DNA of 64,000 bases from Paenibacillus piscarius (GTDB taxonomy: Bacteria; Bacillota; Bacilli; Paenibacillales; Paenibacillaceae): the NCBI RefSeq assembly GCF_022234545.1, contig NZ_JAIEUI010000030.1, positions 1-64,000 on the forward strand, written 5' to 3'. The translations under genes were made by a program, and so were the position numbers. The notes below the pieces were generated by a model. The model was not told the DNA's origin. It ran no database searches and saw only the letters and a program-made list of their open reading frames with translations. This document shows, one piece after another, positions 24,854 to 33,673 of the stretch; position 1 is the stretch's first letter, and every line of letters starts with the position of its first letter.

Positions 24854-27800
24854 TTGGCAGGACATCTTGTTCAGTATGGTCGACGCACTCGGCGGAGCTA
24901 TGCGAGAATTAAAGAGGTACTCGAGGTCCCGAACCTGATCGAGATCCAACAAAAGTCTTATGACTGGTTTTTGGAGGAAGGATTGCGTGAAATGTTCCAG
25001 GACATCTCGCCGATCCAGGATTTCACAGGGAATCTGGTGCTTGAGTTCATTGATTACAGCCTGGGTGAACCGAAGTATACGGTTGACGACGCTAAAGAGC
25101 GGGACGTAACATATGCTGCTCCTCTGCGTGTGAAGGTGCGGCTCATCAATAAGGAGACCGGTGAGGTCAAAGAGCAGGAAGTGTTCATGGGAGATTTCCC
25201 TCTGATGACGGAGACCGGTACCTTTATTATCAATGGTGCGGAACGGGTAATTGTCAGCCAGTTGGTTCGCTCTCCAAGCGTCTATTTCAGCACGAAAGTG
25301 GATAAGAACGGCAAAAAAACTTACACCGCCACAGTGATTCCGAATCGCGGAGCCTGGCTGGAACTCGAGACCGACGCTAAGGATATTATGTATGTCCGTA
25401 TCGACCGGACCCGTAAGATTCCTGTTACCGTGCTTCTGCGTGCTCTGGGCTTCGGCAGTGATGCCGAGATCCTGGAACTGCTGGGTAATGATGAATATAT
25501 TCGCAATACGCTGGATAAGGACAACACGGATTCCACGGAGAAGGCGCTGATTGAGATTTACGAGCGTCTGCGTCCAGGTGAACCACCGACGCTTGATAAT
25601 GCCAAGAGCCTCCTGGTTGCACGTTTCTTTGATCCGAAGCGTTATGACCTGGCCAATGTCGGCCGTTACAAAATCAACAAAAAGCTGCACATCAAGAATC
25701 GTCTGTTCAACCAGCGTCTGGCTCAGCCATTGGTTGATGAAACTACCGGAGAAATTCTGGCAGAATCCGGACAAATGGTGGACCGCCGTCTGCTTGATGA
25801 GCTGATTCCTTATTTCGAGAAGAGCATGGCTGCCAAAACCTACCGGGTTACCGGCGGGGTTATGGACAGCGAGGATATTCCGCTTCAGACGGTTGAGGTC
25901 TTCTCGCCGATTGAAGACGGCCGGGTCATCAAGCTGATTGCCAATGGCAACATTGACAAATCGGTGAAGCATATCACCCAGGCTGATATTATATCCTCAA
26001 TCAGCTACTTTATTAATCTGCTGCACGGAATCGGCAATACGGATGATATTGACCATCTGGGTAACCGCCGTCTGCGTTCTGTCGGTGAACTCCTGCAGAA
26101 TCAGTTCCGGATCGGCTTGTCCCGTATGGAACGCGTAGTCCGTGAGAGAATGTCAATTCAGGATGCCAATGCGATTACACCGCAGGCCCTGATCAACATC
26201 CGTCCGGTTATCGCGTCCATCAAAGAGTTCTTCGGCAGCTCGCAGCTGTCCCAGTTTATGGACCAGACGAACCCGCTTGCCGAGCTTACACACAAGCGCC
26301 GTCTGTCGGCCCTCGGGCCCGGCGGTTTGACCCGTGAACGCGCCGGCTTTGAAGTCCGCGACGTCCATCACAGTCACTATGGCCGTATGTGTCCTATCGA
26401 GACCCCGGAAGGTCCGAACATCGGTCTGATCAACTCTCTGTCGACCTTCGCCCGCATCAATGAATACGGCTTTATTGAAGCTCCGTACCGTTGGGTGGAC
26501 CCGAAGACCGGTAAGGTTACCGAACAGATTGATTATCTGACCGCCGATGAAGAGGATAATTACGTTGTTGCACAGGCGAACGTACAGATTGATGAGGACG
26601 GCTCCTTCAAGGAAGACCAGGTTATCGTCCGTTACAACAAGGACTCGGATAACATCACCACGATGCCGAGTAACCGGGTTGACTACATGGACGTTTCACC
26701 GAAGCAGGTTGTATCGGTCGCTACGGCGCTCATTCCGTTCCTTGAGAACGATGACTCCAACCGCGCACTGATGGGCTCGAACATGCAGCGCCAGGCTGTT
26801 CCGCTGCTGATTCCGAAGGCACCGCTGGTAGGAACAGGGATGGAGCACAAGTCTGCGAAGGACTCCGGTGTATGTATTGTCTCCAAATATGATGGTATTA
26901 TTGAACGCTCCTCTGCCAATGAAATCTGGCTGCGCCGTGTTGAGGCAGTGGATGGCAAAGAAGTGAAAGGTGATATCGTTAAATATAAATTACACAAATT
27001 TATGCGTTCTAACCAGGGAACCTGCATTAATCAGCGTCCGCTGGCCAAGCGCGGCGATATCGTCAAGAAGGGTGATATTCTGGCAGACGGTCCTTCCACA
27101 GAGATGGGCGAACTGGCTCTGGGCCGCAACGTAGTGGTTGCGTTCATGACCTGGGAAGGGTACAACTACGAGGATGCGATCCTGCTGAGCGAGAAGCTGG
27201 TGAAGGAGGATGTATACACTTCGATCCACATCGAGGAATATGAATCCGAAGCCCGCGACACCAAGCTCGGTCCAGAAGAGATTACGCGTGATATCCCTAA
27301 CGTTGGGGAAGAGGCGCTCCGCAATCTTGACGAGCGCGGAATCATCCGCATCGGTGCGGAAATCAATGCCGGCGATATTCTGGTAGGTAAAGTTACACCG
27401 AAGGGCGTAACCGAGCTGACCGCTGAAGAGCGTCTGCTGCATGCAATCTTTGGAGAGAAGGCGCGTGAAGTCCGTGACACCTCCCTGCGCGTACCGCATG
27501 GTAGTGACGGGATTATCGTGGACGTCAAGGTGTTCACCCGTGAGAACGGCGATGAGCTGCCTCCTGGTGTGAATCAGCTGGTGCGTGTCTACATCGCCCA
27601 GAAGCGCAAGATCTCTGAAGGCGATAAGATGGCCGGACGTCATGGTAACAAGGGTGTCGTTGCCCGCATCCTGCCGGAAGAGGATATGCCGTTCCTGCCG
27701 GATGGTACACCGGTACAGGTTGTCCTGAACCCGCTGGGCGTACCTTCCCGTATGAACATCGGACAGGTGCTTGAAGTCCATCTTGGTATGGCTGCACTGC

Positions 27801-28399
27801 AGCTGGGGATTCATGTGGCTACGCCGGTCTTCGACGGAGCCCGCGAATACGACGTGTTCGATACGATGGAAGAAGCCGGAATGCAGCGCAATGGTAAAAC
27901 CGTGCTCTACGACGGACGTACAGGCGAGCGCTTCGAACGTGAAGTTACCGTCGGTGTCATGCACATGATCAAGCTGGCGCACATGGTTGACGATAAGATT
28001 CATGCCCGTTCCACCGGTCCTTACTCTCTCGTTACGCAGCAGCCTCTGGGCGGTAAAGCTCAGTTCGGCGGACAGCGCTTCGGGGAGATGGAAGTATGGG
28101 CGCTTGAAGCTTACGGCGCGGCTTATACCCTGCAGGAGATTCTGACAGTGAAGTCCGATGACGTGGTCGGCCGTGTGAAGACGTACGAATCCATTGTCAA
28201 AGGCGAGAATGTTCCAGAACCGGGTGTGCCTGAATCGTTCAAGGTATTGATCAAGGAACTGCAGTCCCTTGGTATGGATGTGAAGATCCTCAGCGGTGAT
28301 GAGCAGGAGATCGAGATGAAGGAATTGGACGATGAGGACGAGACGTCAGGCGACAAACTCAGCCTTAATCTGGAAGGTGCAGAGGTCGGTATCGAGTAA
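24854..28399 (+). CDS. rpoB: DNA-directed RNA polymerase beta subunit
   Basis: RpoB forms one pincer of the polymerase active centre. The 1181-residue length fits Bacillota. The rifampicin-binding cluster (SSQLSQFMDQTNPLAELTHKRRLSALGPGG, split here as SSQLSQFMDQTN and THKRRLSALGPGG) shows wild-type Asp, His and Ser residues, so no classical resistance allele is present. The catalytic-side motif GDKMAGRHGNKG is intact. The start is TTG at 24854 after AGGGGTGAG. rpoC follows after a 114-bp gap with a long hairpin. Confidence 0.97.
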   Translation: MAGHLVQYGRRTRRSYARIKEVLEVPNLIEIQQKSYDWFLEEGLREMFQDISPIQDFTGNLVLEFIDYSLGEPKYTVDDAKERDVTYAAPLRVKVRLINKETGEVKEQEVFMGDFPLMTETGTFIINGAERVIVSQLVRSPSVYFSTKVDKNGKKTYTATVIPNRGAWLELETDAKDIMYVRIDRTRKIPVTVLLRALGFGSDAEILELLGNDEYIRNTLDKDNTDSTEKALIEIYERLRPGEPPTLDNAKSLLVARFFDPKRYDLANVGRYKINKKLHIKNRLFNQRLAQPLVDETTGEILAESGQMVDRRLLDELIPYFEKSMAAKTYRVTGGVMDSEDIPLQTVEVFSPIEDGRVIKLIANGNIDKSVKHITQADIISSISYFINLLHGIGNTDDIDHLGNRRLRSVGELLQNQFRIGLSRMERVVRERMSIQDANAITPQALINIRPVIASIKEFFGSSQLSQFMDQTNPLAELTHKRRLSALGPGGLTRERAGFEVRDVHHSHYGRMCPIETPEGPNIGLINSLSTFARINEYGFIEAPYRWVDPKTGKVTEQIDYLTADEEDNYVVAQANVQIDEDGSFKEDQVIVRYNKDSDNITTMPSNRVDYMDVSPKQVVSVATALIPFLENDDSNRALMGSNMQRQAVPLLIPKAPLVGTGMEHKSAKDSGVCIVSKYDGIIERSSANEIWLRRVEAVDGKEVKGDIVKYKLHKFMRSNQGTCINQRPLAKRGDIVKKGDILADGPSTEMGELALGRNVVVAFMTWEGYNYEDAILLSEKLVKEDVYTSIHIEEYESEARDTKLGPEEITRDIPNVGEEALRNLDERGIIRIGAEINAGDILVGKVTPKGVTELTAEERLLHAIFGEKAREVRDTSLRVPHGSDGIIVDVKVFTRENGDELPPGVNQLVRVYIAQKRKISEGDKMAGRHGNKGVVARILPEEDMPFLPDGTPVQVVLNPLGVPSRMNIGQVLEVHLGMAALQLGIHVATPVFDGAREYDVFDTMEEAGMQRNGKTVLYDGRTGERFEREVTVGVMHMIKLAHMVDDKIHARSTGPYSLVTQQPLGGKAQFGGQRFGEMEVWALEAYGAAYTLQEILTVKSDDVVGRVKTYESIVKGENVPEPGVPESFKVLIKELQSLGMDVKILSGDEQEIEMKELDDEDETSGDKLSLNLEGAEVGIE

Positions 28400-28434
28400 T
28401 TCGTCAGCAAACCGCTAATTTCAATACACAAAGG

Positions 28435-28478
28435 ACCACGCCCTCTGTTGACCTTCAGCGTCAAGAGAGGGCTGTGGT
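28435..28478 (+). other. Long intercistronic hairpin between rpoB and rpoC
   Basis: Three stacked stems (ACCAC/GTGGT, GCCCTCT/AGAGGGC, TTGAC/GTCAA) close on a 7-nt loop with one mismatch and one bulge. There is no T-run after it, so it is more likely an RNA-processing or stability element than a terminator. Confidence 0.65.
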
Positions 28479-28513
28479 ACTAATTCAGGATATAGGTTAA
28501 GGAGGGTTGCTCC

Positions 28514-31500
28514 TTGTTGGACGTTAACAATTTTGAATTTATGAAAATCGGGCTCGCTTCCCCGGAGAAAATTCGTTCTTGGTCCCGCGGAGAAGTTAAA
28601 AAACCGGAAACCATTAACTACCGTACATTGAAACCGGAGAAAGAGGGTCTTTTTTGCGAGCGTATTTTTGGACCGCAGAAGGACTGGGAATGTCATTGCG
28701 GTAAATACAAACGCGTCCGTTACAAAGGCGTTGTGTGCGACCGCTGCGGCGTTGAAGTAACCCGCGCAAAGGTCCGCCGCGAACGCATGGGCCACATTGA
28801 GCTGGCAGCTCCGGTATCTCATATCTGGTATTTCAAAGGGATTCCAAGCCGCATGGGTCTGGCGCTCGATATGTCTCCAAGATCGCTCGAAGAGATTATC
28901 TACTTCGCATCCTATGTTGTAACTGACCCGGGCGAAACTCCGCTGGAGAAGAAACAGCTGTTGTCCGAGAAGGAATACCGCAGCTACCGTGAGAAATACG
29001 GCTACGGCTTCCAGGCCGGCATGGGCGCTGAAGCTGTTAAGAAGCTGCTGCAGGATATCGACATCGACAAAGAGCTGGAATTCCTCAAGGAAGAGCTACG
29101 TACGGCTCAAGGCCAGCGCCGCAACCGGGCGATCAAACGACTGGAAGTCATCGAGGCCTTCCGTAACTCCGGCAACAAGCCGGACTGGATGATCATGGAT
29201 GTGCTCCCGGTCATTCCTCCGGAGCTGCGTCCGATGGTTCAGCTCGACGGCGGCCGTTTTGCGACGTCTGACCTGAATGACCTGTACCGCCGTGTTATTA
29301 ACCGGAACAACCGTCTGAAGAGACTGCTGGATCTCGGCGCTCCTGACATCATCGTGCAGAACGAGAAACGGATGCTTCAGGAAGCAGTGGATGCGCTGAT
29401 CGACAACGGCCGCCGCGGCCGCCCGGTAACGGGTCCCGGTAACCGTCCGCTCAAATCGCTCAGCCATATGCTCAAAGGTAAGCAGGGACGCTTCCGTCAG
29501 AACCTGCTGGGTAAGCGCGTTGACTATTCCGGTCGTTCCGTTATCGTCGTAGGCCCTTATCTGAAGATGTATCAATGCGGTCTTCCTAAGAAGATGGCAC
29601 TGGAGCTCTTCAAGCCGTTCGTTATGAAGGAACTGGTCAATAAAGGCCTTGCCCATAACATCAAGAGCGCCAAACGCAAGGTAGAGCGCGTAAGTCCAGA
29701 GGTCTGGGATGTGCTTGAAGAGGTAATCAGAGAGCACCCGGTTCTGCTGAACCGTGCACCTACGCTGCACAGACTCGGAATCCAGGCGTTCGAGCCGATT
29801 CTGGTCGAAGGTCATGCAATCCGTCTTCACCCGCTCGTATGTACAGCCTACAACGCTGACTTCGACGGTGACCAGATGGCCGTGCACGTTCCTCTATCGG
29901 CAGAAGCCCAAGCTGAAGCACGCCTGCTGATGCTGGCATCCGGTAATATCCTGAACCCTAAGGACGGCAAACCGGTCGTTACCCCTTCCCAGGATATGGT
30001 CTTGGGTACCTTCTACCTGACAATGGACAACAAGGAAGAGAAGGGTACCGGCATGATTCTGCGGAATGTCAACGAAGCGGTATCGGCTTACCAGCGCGGA
30101 ACCGCAGGGCTGCACGCTCGTGTCGCTATTCCTGCCAAAGCTCTCGGCAAGACCAGCTTCACAGATGAACAGCAGAACGCTATGCTGATTACGACTGTCG
30201 GAAAAATCATCTTCAACGAGATTTATCCGAGCAGCTTCCCTTATATCAACGAAGCAACTAAATCGAACCTGCTGCAAGGAACACCAGATAAATACTTTAT
30301 CTATGACAAGGGTGCAGATATCCGTGAGCTGATCATGAATGCTCCGGATGCCAGTGCTGTAGGTAAGGAATATCTCGGTCTGATCATTGCACGCTGCTTC
30401 GAGACATATCACACCACCCAGACTTCTATGATTCTGGACAAAATCAAGCAGCTCGGCTTCACTTACTCTACACGTTCCGGTGTTACGGTTGCCGTATCCG
30501 ACGTTATCGTGCCTGAGGAAAAAGCGACCATTCTGAAAGAATCGGAAGCTAAGGTTGATGTGGTTGCGAACCAATACCGCCGCGGTCTGATCACTAACGA
30601 TGAACGGTATGACCGTGTTATCGAGATCTGGTCGAAGACCAAGGATGATCTGACTAACGTGCTGCTGAAATCGATGGACCGCTTCAACTCCATCATGCTC
30701 ATGGTTGATTCCAAGGCACGCGGTAACAAATCGCAGATCACCCAGCTGGGCGGTATGCGCGGACTGATGGCTACCCCGTCAGGCCGGATCTTTGAATTGC
30801 CGATCAAAGCGAATTTCCGTGAAGGTCTGACCGTCCTCGAGTACTTTATCTCCACGCACGGAGCGCGTAAAGGTCTGGCCGATACAGCGCTGCGTACAGC
30901 CGACTCCGGGTATCTGACCCGCCGTCTGGTTGACGTGGCCCAGGACGTGATTGTCCGCGAAGAAGACTGCGGAACTGATAAGGGCTTCACCGTCAGCCGG
31001 ATTCAGGATGGCAAGGAAGTGATCGAGGATCTGTACGACCGTATTGAAGGCCGTTATTCCTTCGAGACCGTCCGTCATCCGGAGACCAAGGAGATCATCG
31101 TTCACCGTAACGATCTGATCGACTCGGATAAGGCTGAGGAAATTGTGAACGCCGGCGTGACGAAGCTGCAGATCCGCTCTGTGCTGAGCTGCCGTGCCCG
31201 TCACGGGGTCTGCAAGAAGTGCTACGGACGCAACCTGGCAACAGGTAAATTCGTGGAAATCGGGGAAGCAGTCGGCATTATCGCCGCCCAATCCATCGGT
31301 GAACCGGGAACACAGCTTACCATGCGTACGTTCCACACCGGTGGTGTAGCCGGAGACGATATCACGCAAGGTTTGCCGCGTATCCAGGAGCTGTTTGAAG
31401 CCCGTAACCCTAAAGGTCAGGCGACAATCAGTGAGATTGACGGAGTAATCAAGGAAATCCGTGAAACCAAGGACCGCCGTGAAATTGAGGTTCAGGGTGA

Positions 31501-32125
31501 AGCGGAATCCAAGACCTATTCCATCACTTACGGCTCACGTCTGCGTGTCAGCGAAGGCCAGGAGATTGAAGCCGGGGATGAGCTGACAGACGGTTCGATC
31601 GACCCTAAGGAAATGCTGCGCATCAAAGGTATCCGCGGGGTACAGAACTACATCCTGCAGGAAGTACAGCGTGTATACCGTAACCAGGGCGTTGAGATCA
31701 ATGACAAGCATATCGAGGTTATGATCAAGCAGATGCTGCGCAAAATCCGGATTATCGATGCCGGAGACACCAGCCTTCTTCCAGGTGCCTTCGCCGATAT
31801 TCATGAATATGAAGCAGCCAACAAAGAAGCCATTCTCTCTGGCAATGAGCCTGCGGTTGCCAAACCGGTTCTGCTCGGGATCACCAAGGCTTCCCTGGAG
31901 ACCGATTCCTTCCTGTCGGCAGCTTCCTTCCAGGAGACTACACGTGTCCTAACGGATGCAGCGATCAAGGGCAAGGTGGATAAACTTCTGGGACTCAAGG
32001 AGAATGTTATCATCGGTAAGCTGATTCCTGCGGGTACTGGCATGAACCGTTACCGTAACGTGAAGCTGAGCGATCCGAATGAAGAGGCTACTGAAGAAGC
32101 TCTGGAGACCGTTTCCGCTGAATAA
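28514..32125 (+). CDS. rpoC: DNA-directed RNA polymerase beta' subunit
   Basis: RpoC carries the catalytic Mg2+. The 1203-residue protein begins MLDVNNFEFM as in Bacillus, with zinc-binding cysteines in CHCGKYKRVRYKGVVCDRCG (~residues 60-79), the universally conserved NADFDGDQM (~449-457) and the second zinc cluster SCRARHGVCKKCYG near residue 895. The start is TTG at 28514; a TTG also occurs at 28517. GGAGGG lies upstream. Confidence 0.97.
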   Translation: MLDVNNFEFMKIGLASPEKIRSWSRGEVKKPETINYRTLKPEKEGLFCERIFGPQKDWECHCGKYKRVRYKGVVCDRCGVEVTRAKVRRERMGHIELAAPVSHIWYFKGIPSRMGLALDMSPRSLEEIIYFASYVVTDPGETPLEKKQLLSEKEYRSYREKYGYGFQAGMGAEAVKKLLQDIDIDKELEFLKEELRTAQGQRRNRAIKRLEVIEAFRNSGNKPDWMIMDVLPVIPPELRPMVQLDGGRFATSDLNDLYRRVINRNNRLKRLLDLGAPDIIVQNEKRMLQEAVDALIDNGRRGRPVTGPGNRPLKSLSHMLKGKQGRFRQNLLGKRVDYSGRSVIVVGPYLKMYQCGLPKKMALELFKPFVMKELVNKGLAHNIKSAKRKVERVSPEVWDVLEEVIREHPVLLNRAPTLHRLGIQAFEPILVEGHAIRLHPLVCTAYNADFDGDQMAVHVPLSAEAQAEARLLMLASGNILNPKDGKPVVTPSQDMVLGTFYLTMDNKEEKGTGMILRNVNEAVSAYQRGTAGLHARVAIPAKALGKTSFTDEQQNAMLITTVGKIIFNEIYPSSFPYINEATKSNLLQGTPDKYFIYDKGADIRELIMNAPDASAVGKEYLGLIIARCFETYHTTQTSMILDKIKQLGFTYSTRSGVTVAVSDVIVPEEKATILKESEAKVDVVANQYRRGLITNDERYDRVIEIWSKTKDDLTNVLLKSMDRFNSIMLMVDSKARGNKSQITQLGGMRGLMATPSGRIFELPIKANFREGLTVLEYFISTHGARKGLADTALRTADSGYLTRRLVDVAQDVIVREEDCGTDKGFTVSRIQDGKEVIEDLYDRIEGRYSFETVRHPETKEIIVHRNDLIDSDKAEEIVNAGVTKLQIRSVLSCRARHGVCKKCYGRNLATGKFVEIGEAVGIIAAQSIGEPGTQLTMRTFHTGGVAGDDITQGLPRIQELFEARNPKGQATISEIDGVIKEIRETKDRREIEVQGEAESKTYSITYGSRLRVSEGQEIEAGDELTDGSIDPKEMLRIKGIRGVQNYILQEVQRVYRNQGVEINDKHIEVMIKQMLRKIRIIDAGDTSLLPGAFADIHEYEAANKEAILSGNEPAVAKPVLLGITKASLETDSFLSAASFQETTRVLTDAAIKGKVDKLLGLKENVIIGKLIPAGTGMNRYRNVKLSDPNEEATEEALETVSAE

Positions 32126-32150
32126 ATGAATACTCATGGCATCAGCATAA

Positions 32151-32178
32151 GCGTCACGCTGCAGGTGTAGCGTGACGC
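32151..32178 (+). terminator. Hairpin after rpoC
   Basis: A perfect 10-bp stem (GCGTCACGCT / AGCGTGACGC) has an 8-nt loop. There is no T-run, so termination is uncertain. Confidence 0.45.
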
Positions 32179-32221
32179 GGCTGTCTGCCAATGATTATCC
32201 ATAAAATTATTACTGTTTTTC

Positions 32222-32250
32222 TTGACATCATCTGCTGAGGATGCTAATAT
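32222..32250 (+). promoter_or_regulatory. Sigma-A promoter of rplGB and the str operon
   Basis: A perfect TTGACA (32222-32227), a 17-bp spacer and TAATAT (32245-32250). The next gene starts at 32304. Confidence 0.83.
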
Positions 32251-32303
32251 GTCTAAGGTGCGTGAGTAGCCTTGTCATTCTAATTCAGTGGAGGTATGGT
32301 TTT

Positions 32304-32555
32304 ATGACTGATGATAGAGGGTTACAGGATGCTCAGGTCAAGATCGGTTCCAAGCAAACCGTCAAGGCGGTGGAGATGGGCCAAGCTGCAGAAGTCTATG
32401 TGGCAGAGGACGGAGATCAACGGCTTACTTCCAGGATTGTTATGCTTTGCAACAAACAAGGCGTTAAGGTAACCTATGTGGATACTATGCTGAATTTGGG
32501 CAAGGCCTGCGGTATAGAAGTTGGTGCTGCGATGGCAGCCGTCTTAAAACAATAG
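32304..32555 (+). CDS. rplGB: L7Ae-like ribosomal protein (YbxF/RplGB)
   Basis: This 83-residue protein has the L7Ae/L30e fold that binds kink-turn RNA; B. subtilis YbxF does so and associates with ribosomes. Recognisable parts are the alpha-beta start and the loop LGKACGIEVGAAMAA near the C-terminus, equivalent to the k-turn-contacting loop. The ATG at 32304 after GGAGGT is preferred to an in-frame start at 32241 inside the promoter. It opens the str operon ahead of rpsL. Confidence 0.92.
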   Translation: MTDDRGLQDAQVKIGSKQTVKAVEMGQAAEVYVAEDGDQRLTSRIVMLCNKQGVKVTYVDTMLNLGKACGIEVGAAMAAVLKQ

Positions 32556-32620
32556 CAGCAAGAGAATGTTTTTGTACCGGGGGTACACTTCGGCAGCAAG
32601 GACTTTTCATTTGTCTTTTT

Positions 32621-32654
32621 ATGAACCACCTGGGTCTGTGGACTTAAAGTTCAT
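32621..32654 (+). other. Nested hairpin in the rpsL leader
   Basis: ATGAAC (32621-32626) pairs with GTTCAT (32649-32654) around an inner CAC/GTG. A second short GTACC/GGTAC hairpin lies upstream near 32573. It is a possible leader structure for S12 expression; no known family is recognised. Confidence 0.35.
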
Positions 32655-32690
32655 GAAGAGACTATCATTTCAGGAAGGGGGTGGCACAAC

Positions 32691-33110
32691 ATGCCAACTA
32701 TCAATCAATTGGTTCGCAAAGGCCGTCAAGCCAAAATCGAAAAATCCAAATCTCCCGCTCTTCAAAAGGGGTTCAACGCCCTCAAGCGTGAGGCTACAAA
32801 TTTGAGCGCTCCGCAGAAACGCGGTGTGTGCACTCGTGTAGGCACGATGACTCCACGTAAACCTAACTCAGCACTTCGTAAGTATGCCCGTGTTCGTCTG
32901 ACGAACCGTCTTGAGGTGACTGCTTACATTCCGGGGATCGGACACAACCTTCAAGAGCACAGCGTAGTATTGCTGCGCGGAGGTAAAGTTAAAGACCTTG
33001 CAGGAGTTCGTTACCACATCGTTCGTGGTGCACTGGATACTGCAGGTGTAGCTAACCGGATGCAGGCTCGCTCCAAATATGGTGCGAAACGTCCTAAGGC
33101 CAAGAAATAA
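32691..33110 (+). CDS. rpsL: 30S ribosomal protein S12
   Basis: S12 controls decoding accuracy in the A site. The 139-residue protein has the conserved TPRKPNSALRK and RGGKVKDL loops. Lys57 and Lys101, the usual streptomycin-resistance positions, are wild-type lysines. AAGGGGGTGG precedes the ATG. First of rpsL-rpsG-fusA-tuf. Confidence 0.97.
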   Translation: MPTINQLVRKGRQAKIEKSKSPALQKGFNALKREATNLSAPQKRGVCTRVGTMTPRKPNSALRKYARVRLTNRLEVTAYIPGIGHNLQEHSVVLLRGGKVKDLAGVRYHIVRGALDTAGVANRMQARSKYGAKRPKAKK

Positions 33111-33155
33111 GATTAGACTATCTGATTAATAAACATTTAAGAAAGGGGGATATCC

Positions 33156-33626
33156 ATGCCACGCAAAGGTCCAGTTACGAAGAGAGATGTATTACCAGAT
33201 CCATTGTATAATAGCAAGTTGGTTACCCGTTTGATCAACCGTATTATGCTGGGTGGTAAAAGAGGTGTCGCTCAAAGCATTTTGTACAATTCATTCAAGT
33301 TGATTCAAGAACGTACAGGTAAAGAACCGATGGAAGTGTTCGAAGCTGCCATCAAGAACATCATGCCTGTATTGGAAGTTAAAGCCCGCCGTGTCGGTGG
33401 CGCTAACTACCAAGTGCCGATCGAGGTTAAACCTGAAAGACGTACTGCTTTGGGATTACGCTGGCTCGTGAACTACTCGCGCAACCGCGGCGAGAAGACT
33501 ATGGAAGAACGTTTGGCGGCTGAGATTATCGATGCTTCCAACAACACAGGCGCTTCTGTCAAGAAACGTGAAGACACACACAAAATGGCTGAAGCGAACA
33601 AAGCGTTTGCTCACTACCGTTGGTAG
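33156..33626 (+). CDS. rpsG: 30S ribosomal protein S7
   Basis: S7 nucleates assembly of the 30S head by binding 16S rRNA. The 156-residue length is typical, with the basic start MPRKGPVTKR and the conserved ARRVGGANYQVPIEV loop around residues 76-90. AAAGGGGG precedes the ATG; 45 bp separate it from rpsL. Confidence 0.97.
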   Translation: MPRKGPVTKRDVLPDPLYNSKLVTRLINRIMLGGKRGVAQSILYNSFKLIQERTGKEPMEVFEAAIKNIMPVLEVKARRVGGANYQVPIEVKPERRTALGLRWLVNYSRNRGEKTMEERLAAEIIDASNNTGASVKKREDTHKMAEANKAFAHYRW

Positions 33627-33673
33627 GATTACAGTCGACCAAATAACTTCTATTTTGGAAGGAGATCCATTTC

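Noticed and set aside
26221..26340. Rifampicin-resistance allele in rpoB
   Set aside because: The Asp, His and Ser positions of the rifampicin pocket are all wild type.
32855..33000. Streptomycin-resistance allele in rpsL
   Set aside because: Lys57 and Lys101 are intact.
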